DNA of 64,000 nt from Cyprinodon diabolis (GCA_030533445.1 CM060065.1:47747964-47811963), one strand, 5' to 3'; positions 33,401 to 45,344 are shown, counted from the stretch's first letter. Notes: a model not told the origin generated them from the letters alone. Numbers and translations: made by a program.

Positions 33401-36400
33401 GTTAAACTTTATTGTCGAACATAATCAATGGTGGCATGTCGGTTTATAAGGATCTTTTGGCCCAGAAGAAAAAAGAGCGACAACAACTACCGATAACTAT
33501 GTTCTTATCTCCAAAAAACACACCTGCACCGCAGGCTTTAGAAGAAAAAAACGCCACAGAGCAATCAGGATGCAGCGGCTCAGTCAAACAGCAGTGAAAT
33601 GCTGTACTGTACACGTCAGTCACTATTTGTCCTACTGTACTTTGTATTTTTTTTTTCATAATCATTTTTCCTTTTCTCCTGCTCCAATCCGTCACGGCGG
33701 GGCGGTGCTGATCCCCGCAAAATTAACCCTTCATTTCGTATTGAGGATTAAAATTATTACTTATTTATTGATAACTATATTATTTTACAGTACAGTACAG
33801 TAGTTAACAACGTTTATACCGTACTTTTATTTGTCAAACAAATGCTTGGGCCTGTAAAAAGTTTTTGTTCCTTGATTTCAATGTTGTATGGAGTATTTCA
33901 TTGTATAATAACTGTAAAAAAATAAAGGTTTCTACTTCACGGATTTCACCTATCGCGGGTTCTTTTTGGAACGTAATCCCCGCGATAAACGAGGGTTTAC
34001 TGTACTGGCATTATATTAAACTGCAATTTCAATATTCACCACTGTTTGGCACCATTTCCCTTTTTCCTCTAAGCATGGAGCAACCAGCTTGCTTGGACTC
34101 TCAAGGAATTCTGGGATACCCAAGGCTACGGTGGATACAGTCGACCTGCCCTTCAAAACGGGCAAAAAGAAGGATGCATCTGTCGGCCGCATATCGAGGA
34201 GTCTTGTCATCCGAACAGGACTCGGCGCCGCGCTATGACTTTATCGGCCTTCAGAGGACACAGCCGCTGGATTTGAACTTGCGATCAAACCTATTTTGCG
34301 AACCCGATCCGGAAATGTTGCCCTGGAGAGAGAACCAGCTGGTTTACAGGTCCATCTTCGTCTTCTTTAGGCCTTTAAACATGTTTACACTAAGTTTTAC
34401 TTCTCTAAACTCAGGCCCAGGTGCATGCTGGTTCTTCCATCGGAGCAAGCGGAGGCCTTCAGCGGGGAATAAACCAAACCACAGGTCCGCTCCCCGACAT
34501 CAACGTCTCACAAACAGCAGCTTCTGTGTTTTGCTCAGTTTATCACATTTATAATAACAGCTGCTCAGAGAAACCGAGGGGTTAACAAAGAGCCCACAGA
34601 TTTGGCTGCAAAGTGAGATGTTCCGTTTTTCTCCCTGTAAGCTGCCACAGAGCTATCCGCAGCACCGACATGCAAATCTAAATCACAGCTGCGGTTTCTC
34701 TTCCCCTTTTTGCATGAGGATGAGGAAGTTGTTGACCTGCTTATAAAAAGGATTGTAAAAACCACATCAGAGATGGAAGGGAACAAAGACGTGAAAGGAA
34801 CCGGCCTCATCCTGGGGAACTTGAAACCACTAACGTCTCTGGATCTGATCCTAGAAGCTTAGAACCCCCCCCCGATCAGTCGGTACCTTTCTGGGAGTCA
34901 TGGAGCTGCAGCTTCTCCTGGTGGTCCCATCCCAGCGCAGACTTATCCTGCCGGTCCGTCTGAACTCCAAACTTCCCGCCAAAGCCTTTCACGTAGTCTG
35001 CAGAAGAGAAAACCGTTCAGTCGCTCCGACTCAGGCTGATCTGACATGAATATACTTGGATTTATTATCAAACCAAAGATCTGAGAATCTAGATCTTAGG
35101 GATGGAACGGTTTATGAAAACCATCCGAACCGTTCGGTTCGACTGTCTCGGTTCGATTCGCATGTGATGCGTTTGGTTCATGCGCTGCTCCTTTTTCTCA
35201 TAGGCGAAGCGTGTAGGTGGCAGTACTGCGACCAAAGCCAACCACCAGTAGTAAACAAGAAGAAGAAGAAGCGAAGCAGCGTAGCCGGGTGTAGCAGAAA
35301 AAAATCAGTTGTTGTGGAGAATTGTGTGGGTATTGCGAGTGGGAAAGAACAGGAGTTGGAAGACGCGCCAGCAGCACTTTATAGTTCTGCTGGCTGGTTC
35401 TATGGGACCACTTTGCATTTAGAGGGACCTACGATGACGGCGGAAAGAAAGTTGTGGATAAAAACAGTGTGCAAGCATTGTGCAACACGTTTTGTTTATG
35501 CTAACAGCAACATGACCAATATGTCGTGCTAACCCCGAAATCCCACATACTCCATCAGCGCTCCGCCCCGCTGCGCTCCAGACCGCCTGCACAAAGCAAA
35601 GCCTACAGCCTCCACTGTGGCTCCCGTCCGCTCCGCTCAGACTTCCTTGGAGATTGTAGAGAGCATGTGCAAGATGATTAAATTCAAAGCAGCAATACAT
35701 GTGGAAATGATCCAGGGTTTCCGCGGATCATTAAAAATAATTACAATTCATTAATTTTTTTGGATTTTTTCATTAATTTCTATGGGATTTCAGTGTATCA
35801 ATCAACATATACTGAACCGAACACCGTGACCACGAAACCGTGAACCGAACCGAAACCGTGGATTTTGTGAACCGTTCCACCCCTACTAGATCTCCACAAT
35901 AATCAGAGCTGTTAACCCTAACCCTGTTAGTGGAGCTGATGAGCAGCCCTACAGCTGATTTAGTTTAACTGTTTTACTGAGAAGGTTACATCTGTCATCC
36001 CCAAAGTCGGTCCTGGAGGCCCGCTGTCCTGCAGGTTTTAGAGGTTTCCCTCCTCCATCACAGCTGATTTACATCGATAGTTAATTAATATTTAGACTTT
36101 GAATTTAGACCGATTTTATTTGTCATTTTGTTTACACGTCTAAAACAAAGACATTTCTTTTTTTTTTAAGCGCAACCTTGAAAAATAGTAAAAATGACTG
36201 TAAATCTACAGTTCAAAACTTTTTTTTTGAGAGGCTTTTGCTGGACTGAAATCATCAAAATCAGCTGTTCTAAAGCAGCGAAACCTTTAAAACCTGCAGG
36301 ACAGCAACCCTAACCCCAAAAATAAAAAAATGTCTTTATTTAGACCCAAACTCTTTTACAGGGTCTAATACTTTTACAACCAGTGATTTTCTTCCACCTA

Positions 36401-39400
36401 AAAAGGGTCAAAATTATACCAAAAAGCTGAAATACCTTAATATAAAAAATAAATTTAAAAAAGCAGGAATATTTATATATATTCCATGTTTTACAGCGAG
36501 CTGCCAACAGCTGCAGTTCCTGGTTCCTAGCTGATTTTATCAGCTCTCCTTCTTTAGGAGAGTGAAGCCAGAATTCAGTCTGGATCCGATCAGAACCAGT
36601 TCTACGTTCAATGGTCAGAAGAGAAAAGCATCAATGGTTGACACTGAAACCAGTTAGGATTGTTTAGGGACCAGAGCTGCTGGGATGCTGGTTTGGACCA
36701 AAGGTTTGTCCCTGGAAATCTAAAACCAAAGATCCGTCAGAAGAAGCTCGTTTAGGATCTCAGAGACATTTGACCACATAACCAGCAGGCGTAGAGAAAA
36801 TGGACGATAACTAAAGCTAAATGAATATGACCAACAGTCAACCTGTTGCTAATGCAAGTGGGTCAGCCAGGGTTCTGCCCATCAGAACCTGTAACAGTGA
36901 CCCAATTTAAACATCACGAGCAGTTCTGATGTCTGCAGCATGGCTCACAAAACCGGTTCTGTTATCAGAACCTGTGACCCAGTTATCGCTCATGCAAACA
37001 GGCTCTTATCTCCAGCTGTTGGCGGTTCTGCAGCCGCTCAGAAAGGCATGTTGTGCAAGAAGCTGCAGGTTGAAAACACGCAGTGCAGACGAGTCTGGGC
37101 AGAAATGAGGGTGTGGCTCCGTCAGGCCCTGCAGACAAATCCACAGCCTGGAATCTTTAAACGTGTCAGTTTCTGTTCGGTACCAATGTCAACATTTTAT
37201 CCAATCCAGCCTGAAGGAGCAGATTCCACCAAACCAGGAAAAACCCAGAAAAGTTCAAAACCTTCTGATGGATAAAAACCACTTCAATCCATGGCTACCC
37301 CATTGGAACGAGCCGCGTCCGGTTTAAGCTCTACAGACCTTTCTGCGACTCGTGCCGTTCCGTTTTGCCCTGGTACTCGAAGCCCACGGCGCTCTTGTCC
37401 ACCTTGTCCGTCTCCACACCAAACTTTCCTCCAAAGCCTTTTGCATAATCTGCAGACAAACATACAGAAATACAAGCTGACATCCAAACTGTTAGACCAT
37501 GAACATCTGCTCTGATTTTGAAGGTTCCTAGAACTTCCTGAAACTTCCAGATGCTTGTGAATCAGTGACAGCTCAGCACCAGATGTGAACAACAGCTGCT
37601 GAGGAGAGATTCAGCACCTTGGTTCAGGTTTGTTGGAGAAGTGACAACTTTTGCTGCAAGCCGTTTGCTGTGTAGCAAACAGAGGATGCTGCTCCGCTCA
37701 GAGATTCTTATTTCACTTCCTGGTTTGTGACAAATGAAATCAATATGGTAGCAGCAGAACATGGTGGCAGCATCATGCTGTGGGACTGGGATCAACTGAT
37801 GAACATGGCATAATTTCTCTGCCCAGCTCATCACTATAAGGCTCCTAACCAGAGGGATGCCACTACATTTCCCTGTATGTCTGCTAGTTGTCCCTGTGGC
37901 AGAGCACCAACCTTTCTGCGACTCGTGTTTCTCCGTTTTGCCCTGGTAGTCGAACCCCACGGCGCTCTGGTCCACACGGTCCGCCTGCACGCCGTACCGG
38001 CCCCCGAACCCGGTGGTGTAGTCTGCAGAGCAGAGAGGGTCAGAGGTCAAGGTGAAGCTACATCATCACAGTTCACTTTAACTCCGGGATCTAAAACATA
38101 GTGTTGCACCGATACCGATACCAGTATCGGACAGAGCCCCGGTACTGCCCTAAAATGGTGGCATCGATATCGGCGAGTACCAACAAATAGGACACCGATA
38201 CCATTTTGAGAGCCATAAGTTTATTCAACTATTGTCACCCACTGCTGGTAGGCAATAAAAAGTTCTACTGGATTCACTTTGTATTAGATTTTTTCCTGCT
38301 TCACAAAGGTAGGCAGCAGCTCGACAAAGCCATGATGGCAATTATTTTATATTATTATGGTATCGGCCGATACTGCACAGCCAGGTATCGGGGCCAAAAA
38401 ATGGCATCGGCGCAACACTACTAAAACACATTCTATCCTTCACACAGGTTGGAGCGTTTCTCCTTCAGCTGAGCTGATCTCCATTCCTGGAATTTCTGTG
38501 AGGAAATCAGACGACTTGTTCCAACAAACCTTTCTGCGAGGCGTGTTTCTCCGTCTTCCCAGCGTACTCGAAGCCAACAGCCGACTGGAAAGGAAAGAGA
38601 GAACCGTGATTGTAGCAGAGCCACCAACATGTCTGACTTTAGTCTCCATGGAGACGATCCAATCGAAGACTAGAGGATTCAAAACCCATTTTCCAGCAGA
38701 TTTATAAAAATGTCTGGACATGTGCAGATTTATATCATTTGCATTGTTTATATAAAAAATATATACACATAAACAATGCAAAATGTTTATATATTTTTGC
38801 AAACTTGGTGTAATTCCTGCTCTAAGTGAGTCACTCTATCAGCTGAAGGCATTATTTACAATCTCTATACTCCAGTTAACGATTAATAAATGACTAAATA
38901 AGTTGATCATTTCAATAATTATTTCAGCCCTAATGCGAACTTTGACATGCTCCCTCTCTGATGACTCTTTAAGGTTTAGAAGCTCTACTGTAAATTTAGA
39001 TCACAGATGTAATCGAGGAGCAGCAGGAAGAAGCACCTTGTCCACCCGGTCGGCCTGAACTCCAAACTTCCCTCCGAACCCCTTGGCGGTGTCCGTCTGG
39101 GAGCAGTGCTTGGACAGCTTGCTCTGGTAGTCGTGACCCACAGCAGACTGAAGAGAAAAGCAGAGAAGATCCATCAGTCCATTTTAAAAAGTCAAATCAG
39201 ACCAGAAGCAGCCAAGTTTATCCAGCAGTGGGTCAGAGGTCCGAACCTGACGGTTCTGGGCGGATTCATAGACCAGTCCTGTGAGAAAAAATGTTTTCAG
39301 AGCGTCTTTCACCCATGAGGATCCAATCCAACGCTATTTATAAAGAAATTTAAAAGGACCAAAGCTCTGTACAATGAAACTACATAAAAACATTAAAAAG

Positions 39401-40414
39401 AGGTAAATAAAAAAACATAAAAGACATAAAATTAAAATCAGAACCATTAAAAATCATAAAATTTCGTAGCAGTATGAGATCAATAGGTGTGGAAAGTAGG
39501 AGTTAATGAGGAAGGGTCGAGTAGAGACTGAAACCTTTAGCTGCACGTAGCTAAAGTGGATAAAGAGAAGTGAACTGCAGAGAGAGACCAAGCAACCCCT
39601 CAGACTAAACCAGTGATACATCACTAATCCCCTGTGATGTAAACAAAGCTCGCTCATCACATTCATGCTGCAGTGAACACAGACAGAAAGCTGTGGAGGT
39701 CCAGGAAACGGTACCAGAACCGACCAGCAGCTCAGAGTCACAAATAATGCTGCTGGATAAGGATTGTTTTGACTCAGAATCAGGCAGCGGGTTCGGATCT
39801 GTGACGTTTGGTCGGCTGCCAGTTTATACCAGCAGGAAATATTCAGAGGCTTCATCCAGGAAGCTAATCTGGTTTTATCAAAACACTTCGACATTTCTAA
39901 CAGACAGGAAATATTAAACAGCAGGAAATAAAAGAGTGCCTCGTCCATCTCCTACCTTGTCCATACGGTCCTGCTGCACGCCAAACTTCCCTCCGTATCC
40001 GTGTGACGCCTTGGGCATGTTCTCCAGCTCCTTCTGCTTCAGGCTGGTGTGCTCTGTGGACACGGTCTCACGCAGCTGGTGGATGCTGCGGCGCAGGGAG
40101 GGACGCGGTTAGGACATGATGCATGGGGAAGGAAAATAAAAAAGAGCGTCTTCCTCACTCAATGTGCTCCTGATGTCCTGATCCGGCCACCGTCTTCGCA
40201 CCCCAGCGCTGCTCCTTCTCCGACACGTCATTCTGAAGAAATTCCAAAATAAAACCATAAACATACAGGGAAAAAATAAACAAAACTGTAGAGAATGAAG
40301 AGTAGAAGGAGACGAAAAAGAACCAGGAACCTCAAAGTCGGGGTCGGTCTCCCAGTCGTCTCCTCCGTCATCCACGGCCACCTTGATATTCTGACCTGCA
40401 GCAGCTTTCCACAT
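30288..40414 (-). CDS. cttn: Cortactin (complete coding region, 15 coding exons)
   Basis: Cortactin binds Arp2/3 and F-actin and stabilises branched actin at lamellipodia, invadopodia and synapses; Src-family kinases phosphorylate it. Coding exons: 40331-40414, 40159-40232, 39956-40085, 39037-39147, 38530-38584, 37912-38022, 37339-37449, 34887-34997, 32643-32753, 31597-31652, 31456-31525, 31161-31375, 30943-31069, 30803-30859, 30288-30424. They sum to 1560 nt, 519 residues plus stop (human about 550), and every phase joins. Order: N-terminal acidic region with DDW (residues 19-21); six and a half 37-residue actin-binding repeats (about 78-318); helical Glu/Arg/Gln-rich segment; proline-rich and Tyr-containing segment; SH3 domain (about 461-519, ALYDYQA...GWWRG...FPANYVEV). 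One exon uses a GC donor. Nothing suggests a pseudogene. Confidence 0.97.
30803..30859 (-). CDS. cttn: cttn SH3 exon, first part
   Basis: [19 protein letters not shown] contains the SH3 ALYDY motif. Phase 1 at both ends. Confidence 0.96.
30943..31069 (-). CDS. cttn: cttn tyrosine-rich exon
   Basis: [20 protein letters not shown] then [10 protein letters not shown]. The tyrosines fall where Src-family phosphorylation sites lie in mammalian cortactin. Phase 0 in, phase 1 out. Confidence 0.94.
31161..31375 (-). CDS. cttn: cttn helical and proline-rich exon
   Basis: It encodes [20 protein letters not shown], a long Glu/Arg/Gln helix ([20 protein letters not shown]), then [20 protein letters not shown]. 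The acceptor is the tandem GAGCAG (AG at 31379-31380 or 31376-31377); use of the upstream AG would add one Ala. Confidence 0.93.
31456..31525 (-). CDS. cttn: cttn linker exon (70 nt)
   Basis: [19 protein letters not shown] then PVEA. Phase 0 in, phase 1 out. Confidence 0.94.
31597..31652 (-). CDS. cttn: cttn last half-repeat exon (56 nt)
   Basis: [19 protein letters not shown]. Phase 1 in, phase 0 out, donor GTAAGG. Confidence 0.95.
32497..32570 (+). repeat. (TGG)n and G-run in cttn intron
   Basis: GGTGG triplets run into a G12-13 tract, then CGTGTCGCGGC. It begins about 70 bases beyond the GC donor of the sixth-repeat exon on the transcript side, where the RNA would read (CCA)n and a C-run. 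Confidence 0.9.
32643..32753 (-). CDS. cttn: cttn sixth-repeat exon with GC donor
   Basis: [19 protein letters not shown] then [18 protein letters not shown]. Phase 1 at both ends. The acceptor is TTTCAG. The donor is AAAG|GCACAG, a GC instead of GT where all sister repeat exons have AAAG|GT. By position it corresponds to the mammalian exon that is skipped in a known splice isoform. Confidence 0.93.
33410..34003 (+). mobile_element. 5'-truncated Tigger-like (pogo) fragment
   Basis: The right end (about 33936-34003) reads ...CCCCGCGATAAACGAGGGTT then TACTGTA, the inverted repeat of a widespread Tigger-type element. Just inside, a short frame reads [20 protein letters not shown], resembling the basic tail of Tigger transposases. 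The left inverted repeat and the catalytic domain were not found. It lies in a cttn intron, antisense to the gene. Confidence 0.5.
34887..34997 (-). CDS. cttn: cttn repeat exon (111 nt)
   Basis: [19 protein letters not shown] then [18 protein letters not shown], matching the fifth mammalian repeat. Phase 1 at both ends, donor GTACCG. Confidence 0.96.
35097..35885 (+). mobile_element. hAT-BED deletion derivative, copy 3
   Basis: It starts TAGGGATGGAACGGTT and ends AACCGTTCCACCCCTA, with exact 8-bp duplications CTAGATCT at 35089-35096 and 35886-35893. It is longer (789 bp) because about 270 extra bases follow the BED region. The ORF is disrupted in its middle ([16 protein letters not shown] is kept, then a shifted segment). 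It lies in a cttn intron, antisense to the gene. Confidence 0.87.
36003..36315. mobile_element. Small inverted-repeat element
   Basis: GTCCTGCAGGTTTTA (36026-36040) and TAAAACCTGCAGGAC (36288-36302) are exact inverse copies. The flanks and the size resemble a common teleost MITE. The region 36316-37338 shows nothing further that I recognise. Confidence 0.5.
37339..37449 (-). CDS. cttn: cttn repeat exon (111 nt)
   Basis: [19 protein letters not shown] then [18 protein letters not shown]. Phase 1 at both ends, donor GTCTGT. Confidence 0.96.
37912..38022 (-). CDS. cttn: cttn repeat exon (111 nt)
   Basis: [19 protein letters not shown] then [18 protein letters not shown]. Phase 1 at both ends, donor GTTGGT. 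Confidence 0.96.
38099..38420 (+). mobile_element. MITE with TAGTGTTGCACC ends, copy B
   Basis: TAGTGTTGCACCGATACC starts it and GGCGCAACACTA ends it, with an exact 8-bp duplication CTAAAACA (38091-38098 and 38421-38428). It is the inverse-oriented relative of 25208-25567. An open frame in each copy gives similar peptides only because the DNA is shared. Confidence 0.85.
38530..38584 (-). CDS. cttn: cttn half-repeat exon (55 nt)
   Basis: It encodes [18 protein letters not shown] and the first base of the next codon. This exon shifts intron phase from 0 to 1 for the following repeat exons. Confidence 0.95.
39037..39147 (-). CDS. cttn: cttn repeat exon (111 nt)
   Basis: One 37-residue unit, [17 protein letters not shown] through [15 protein letters not shown]. 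Phase 0 at both ends. Confidence 0.96.
39956..40085 (-). CDS. cttn: cttn coding exon 3, start of repeats
   Basis: It encodes [20 protein letters not shown] and ends with the first repeat half [19 protein letters not shown]. 130 nt, phase 2 in, phase 0 out. Confidence 0.95.
40159..40232 (-). CDS. cttn: cttn coding exon 2
   Basis: It encodes [20 protein letters not shown] then QEHI. 74 nt, phase 0 in, phase 2 out, donor GTGAGG. Confidence 0.95.
40331..40414 (-). CDS. cttn: cttn first coding exon (NTA, DDW motif)
   Basis: ATG at 40414-40412 starts [20 protein letters not shown] and is followed by [11 protein letters not shown] is the Arp2/3-binding motif. The donor is GAG|GTTCCT, phase 0. The exon also has 23 bases of 5' UTR, from an acceptor at 40437. 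Confidence 0.96.
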
Positions 40415-41874
40415 CTTCTATCAGCCAAAGTCACTCGCTGAAAAACAGACGGTAGCGTCAGTCAGAACTTTTGTCTGAAAACCACAATAAAAACTTCAAG
40501 TTGATCCGAATCTTTCTGTCTTGGCTGTAAAATTCTCTCTGCCTTCATATTGATCCCGAAACGTTTGTGTTTGTTTGTAAATGAAGCCGTTCTGAGGTTC
40601 CAACCACAGACCTAAACACAGAAGGACCCAAAGTGAAGCAACTACAACCAAATAAACTCTTAACCTTGGAGTGGTTGGATTTATTCTGAGGGTTAAATCC
40701 TGCCGAGTCAGGGTTGAATTTCTTATGAGTTCTTTGTTTAATCAAAAACGAGGGAGGCGTGGCCACCTGCATCCTCAGAGAAACTGCAGAGCCAGAGAGA
40801 TGCTTCGATGACGGGAAACAAAATCATAAATGCACAACAAAAATATTAACCAGCTGTTTTAAATCAAGCTGCCATAATTCTAATTTACATGAAAACAGGC
40901 AGATTTTAATGCAAATAAATTAAGAAACAGGATGAATATTCATTTATTAGAACAAATCATGTCCTGAAATCGTCCAGACCCACAGTACTCCTAATCTGAG
41001 CTACAGGGGACTTTATTTTAGTGCACCATGTGTTATATGCTGCCAAGGACAAAAACCAAACAGAAAATGCTATGCAGAATTATTGATTCTCTACACTGAA
41101 TAAAAAGCAGTTGGATCAAAATTCTTGATTGAATCATTGGGGAAATACTCTGAACTTTTGTTAAATCTTGACATCACTCCAGGCTATGCTTCAGAGAGCC
41201 TGGGGAACCATTGGAAGCACATGGATGGATGGATCCTTCCCTCCAGAGATGTCTGAACCTCCCTCTGGACCATCAGCCAAATTCCTCCAAGCTTCTCCTG
41301 ACTCAGCAGCTGGAGGACAGTCAGCATCTGTCCTTAATCAGAGCCCCCCATCCGCTGAAGCTGGACCAGGAAGCAGGAAGCAGCATGGCTGCTGGTCCAT
41401 GACAGGAAGCCACGCCCAGCAGCAGCAGCTCACCTTCAGCAGGTGGGTTACCAGCACCCAGGGGTGACGCCAGACTAATTTCTCTTAAATTGCTCCGGTT
41501 TTTGCCCTTTGAACCCAAATCGTTTCCTTCTGATAAGTCTCATCAGGTCATAAATATGTGACTCGACCTCCCGCAGCGTCCAATCAGCTTCCAGCGCCAT
41601 CTAGAAGCCAATTAACGGTTAAATCACAACAGGCATGTCTACGTCAGCTCCATTTTTTCACCTTCGTGTCTCCAGGATTAATGTCAGACATCCTTAAAGA
41701 GTCAAACCGAACAGAAAACACGGATCTAGGCGGAACCAGTTGTGCTTGGTGGTCAGTTCGGTTCTGGAATTTCCTGTTCCAGTTTTCCAGCCAGCTAGCA
41801 GCAGGCTAACGTTAGCCTTCCTTCTGGAAGATTCACCTGGATCCCCGCCCGGCTCTACCGCTCAGGACACTCAC

Positions 41875-42010
41875 CTTCTCCCAGGAATAGTTAACTCCAG
41901 CCGGCTGAGGTGGACCGTCCGTCCCGGTAGATGAGCTCCGCTTTGGCCGTTGGTAGAAACTGTGGAGGTCCTCCGCTCTGTCTGCTGCTCTTCCGCCTCT
42001 CCCGATATCC
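41875..42010 (-). promoter_or_regulatory. cttn: Probable cttn noncoding first exon and promoter
   Basis: A strong donor GAGAAG|GTGAGT at 41875/41874 closes a GC-richer stretch with scattered CpG upstream of the coding exons. The acceptor TTTTTCAG at 40438-40439 opens the ATG exon. The transcription start is not visible; the upper limit near 42010 is a guess from base composition. Confidence 0.5.
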
Positions 42011-42082
42011 CGATCCAGCTAAGACGTCATCTGTAGGCGGGCCGTTGAGGAGCTGCGTGGTATTTGGATGAATTAGGTGGCT

Positions 42083-42388
42083 CCGGGAATGTCAAACCGC
42101 AGTCTGTTTTTAGTTATTTAATAATCTGTTTTTAGTTACAGTTTTTTTTACAATAATTAAAATTTTTAATATACTTTTATTGTTTTGTTTTTTAGTATGG
42201 CGGGATCTGTATATTCCGGTTTGACATTCCCAGAGTCTGTTTTTAGTTATTTAATAATCTGTTTTTATTTACAGTTTTTTACAATAATTAAAGTTTTTAG
42301 TATACTTTTATAGTTTAGTTTTTTAGTATACCAGGATCTGTATATTCCGGTTTGACATTCCCGGAGTCTGTTTTTAGTTATTTAATAA
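42083..42388. repeat. 131-133-bp tandem repeat bounded by inverted repeats
   Basis: Units start with AGTCTGTTTTTAGTTATTTA at 42101, 42234 and (partial) 42365. The block opens with CCGGGAATGTCAAACCG (42083-42099) and closes with its exact inverse CGGTTTGACATTCCCGG (42348-42364). A near copy of the latter ends the first unit. It sits just upstream of the putative cttn promoter. Confidence 0.85.
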
Positions 42389-44869
42389 ACTACTCCTCAA
42401 AACAAAAGGCGATAAACAAACAACCAACAGGAAGCTTAATAACACGACTAATACAAAACATTTATTTATACACAGATATCTATATTGGTGACAAGTAAAT
42501 TTATTTCACGTTCAAAAGTTAAAGCATAGATATTATTACAGAGTATTAGGACCAGGGTAGAGATTTTCGTCTTTTTTAAATACAAGAATAAAGTTATGAC
42601 ATTATGAGAATAAAGTTGAAAAATAAAAGTCACCATAGAACAACCGGTTTCAGAGAGAAAGCTTCCTGCTAAAAGTCATTTTCACAATCGTTTCAAAGTT
42701 CTGATACTGATAATTTAATGCTTAAAGACTAAATATTTCCGTATTTGTGAAACTGATGCCAAAGTATAAAACTTCACAAGATGTTTGAAATTCCTCATTT
42801 TATGGATGACAGAGCTTCTGGTAAGAGTTTTTATAAAATACACCTTTATTCTTGTATTAAAACAAACAAAAACAAAAATCCCTAGCCTGGCCATAATACT
42901 CCATCGTACGATATAGATTAATTACACACACAGTAAGTTATTTTCTGTGTTTTGACTTACAGCAAATAAAATGAAATTGCGTAATTATTATTAAACCTTT
43001 ACAGATTGATTTATTGAGGCAAGATCTCCTTTAAAAGAGAGTCCTGTTAGGATATACTGTACATAAAAACACAGACAGAATAAAAGGCTGACTGAAAAAG
43101 AATTTTGCAGTGTTTAAAATACAAATATGACTAATTTAGGACTAAATATTTGCTGGAAGTGTCTGATCTCAGTAAAGACAATTCTGTGATGAAGGTACGG
43201 AGCAGAAGAGGAGCATTGACTACATTTTTTTTATTTTCAAGCTGTCACCTACAACCAGGTTTATTGGAAATCATTTTGAACAGGGGGTGCTGTGAAACTT
43301 GTTTTTGTTTGGACAAAAGACCCATGAGCCTATAGGTCTATTTAAGATGCAATAAAAATCAAGCTAACCAAGCCGGTGCCACAGAACCTGAGAATGTTTT
43401 CATTTCATCAATGCTGTAAAGGAGGTTTGATGTTGGCTGGAAGTGCTTTTCTAAACCAATCATGCTAGGTTGAGATGCAGGTGCTGGGCCTGGGCCTGTC
43501 GGTGCATCTGCCATCAGAGGCTGGTCTCCTCACTATGGCTGCTCTCCGTTGTCATTGAAGCGTTACTAGTGTTCTTTTTCACTGATGATGGTTTTCCAAA
43601 AAAAAAAAATCCAAAATGCGTTTCTGTACCATATTTCCTCCTCGTTTCTGTCATTAAACTATTTAAATAGCAGTAGTCTTTTGCTGCAAGTGGGACACCT
43701 CTTCACTCCGTGACCACTAACTTGCTTAATGTTGCCATGACAACGTAACTTCCATGGACTTGTGTTAATTAGGCCTCAGAATAATTAAATTAAAACAAGT
43801 AACAGTAAAAAACAAAAAGAAAATCAAAATCTTTACCCAAAATATTCTGAAGAAATGTATAAATTGTAATTTTTTTATAAATCTAATCTCGCCACTAGGG
43901 GGTGCTGCAGCACCTGGTATGTTGAAGTTCTAATAGTTTGCATCCAATAATTTAAACAAACGGTCTTAGTTTTTTGGAATATATGAGAAATATGCTCTGA
44001 TTTTTAGCTATTGATCTGTCGTTACCATATTTTAATTTAACAAATGATTCTTCATGTTCTGTCAGTGCTTACGAGTGCTTGTGCGGAAGGTGCCAACTCG
44101 GGGTTAAAGCAGTCACACCTTTGCTAAGGTCAAATATGGGTCAAGAAAGATTTGTGGCTTTGCTACTTATGTCCACAAAGACATACATTTTTACATCAAC
44201 AGAATCATTGACATATTTGCTCAGAAGCATCACAGAAAGTTGATGTTTGTGAAGCCATTATCATCATCATCATCTCGTTATCAAGCCTTACTGTTCTGTT
44301 ATAGGCTTATCCTTTAAGTTCATCATACATGTTTATTGGTTTAATTTAATGTTTTTCTTCTTAAGATTAAGTTTTTCTGGTTAAAATATATTCAAAAATC
44401 CTTTACTACTGGAACCATAGCAAACTGTTCCCAATCCTTGAGTCTTCTTTATGTAATTTTTATAAATAAATATTTCCTAAAATGAAGAAAAGCTTTCATT
44501 GTTAAGGATAATTTTGTCTTCAAACTACCTTTTAACCCTCTGCAGGCTTTTAAAACTGAGAGATTTTGGTTCAAAAATGCTTTTTCAGCTAATTGCGTTC
44601 ATTTTCATCCAATAAAATGAACATTTATTTAAAAAAAAAAAACCTTAAGATGAATAGTTGGGGTTCTGTGAAAGAGTAAAGAAGGCATTATTTTTGTCAT
44701 TTAGCTCCAACCTTTTTTGACTTGATTTCCCCTTTGTGCATTTTGTCTTACCATGAGTTCAGTCTAAAGTATTGCTGATTTTCCAAAGTGGAACATTCAA
44801 TAAGTGATTATAAAATAAAAAACAATTTTACTTTACCATTTATTTCGAGCATTTAATAAAATAACTGAA

Positions 44870-45075
44870 CTTTTTTGATCTCACATTGGAGAAATTCATT
44901 CTCTGCATTTAACCCATCTCCTTGGGGAGCAGTGGGCTGCCACTGCGGCGCCCGGGGAGCAGTGTGGGGTGAAGGGTCTTACTCAGGGACCCAGAGTGGA
45001 GGCTGTGGGGATCAGCCGGGTACTTGCAACCTTCTCAGAGCACAAGCGCACTGCTCTAACCACTAGGCAAACACT
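44870..45075 (-). mobile_element. tRNA-derived SINE (antisense)
   Basis: Minus-strand order: GCCTAGTGGTTAGAGCAGTG (A box), GTACCCGGCTGATCCCCAC (B-box position, decayed), ACTCTGGGTCCCTGAGTAAG, then ACTGCTCCCCAAGGAGATGG. Same family as 9598-9790. Confidence 0.7.
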
Positions 45076-45344
45076 TCTCATCAGTGAATTCTTTCCATCC
45101 CAAATAAAAAAATAACATACGTTCCCTGGAAGTTAGTAAGGAATCAAAAATAAATACAAATTAAAATCATATTATAAACCTGTATTTATAAAACTGGAGC
45201 TACTCTGAGTAACTGCCTTATAAAACACATTTAAACTTGATGAATTGGGAACAAAAATTTGTCAGACTGAATTGAAAAACATACTTTTTGGCAAAAAAAA
45301 AAAGCAATTTCATTTTTTAATTGGGTCCTCACAAAGCAGAACTA

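Noticed and set aside
33865..34554. 229-codon ORF in a cttn intron
   Set aside because: It overlaps the Tigger end and mixed repeat sequence; no domain, no compatible splice sites, wrong strand for cttn.
37562..38050. 162-codon minus-strand ORF
   Set aside because: It is the cttn repeat exon 37912-38022 read into flanking introns; only the exon is real.
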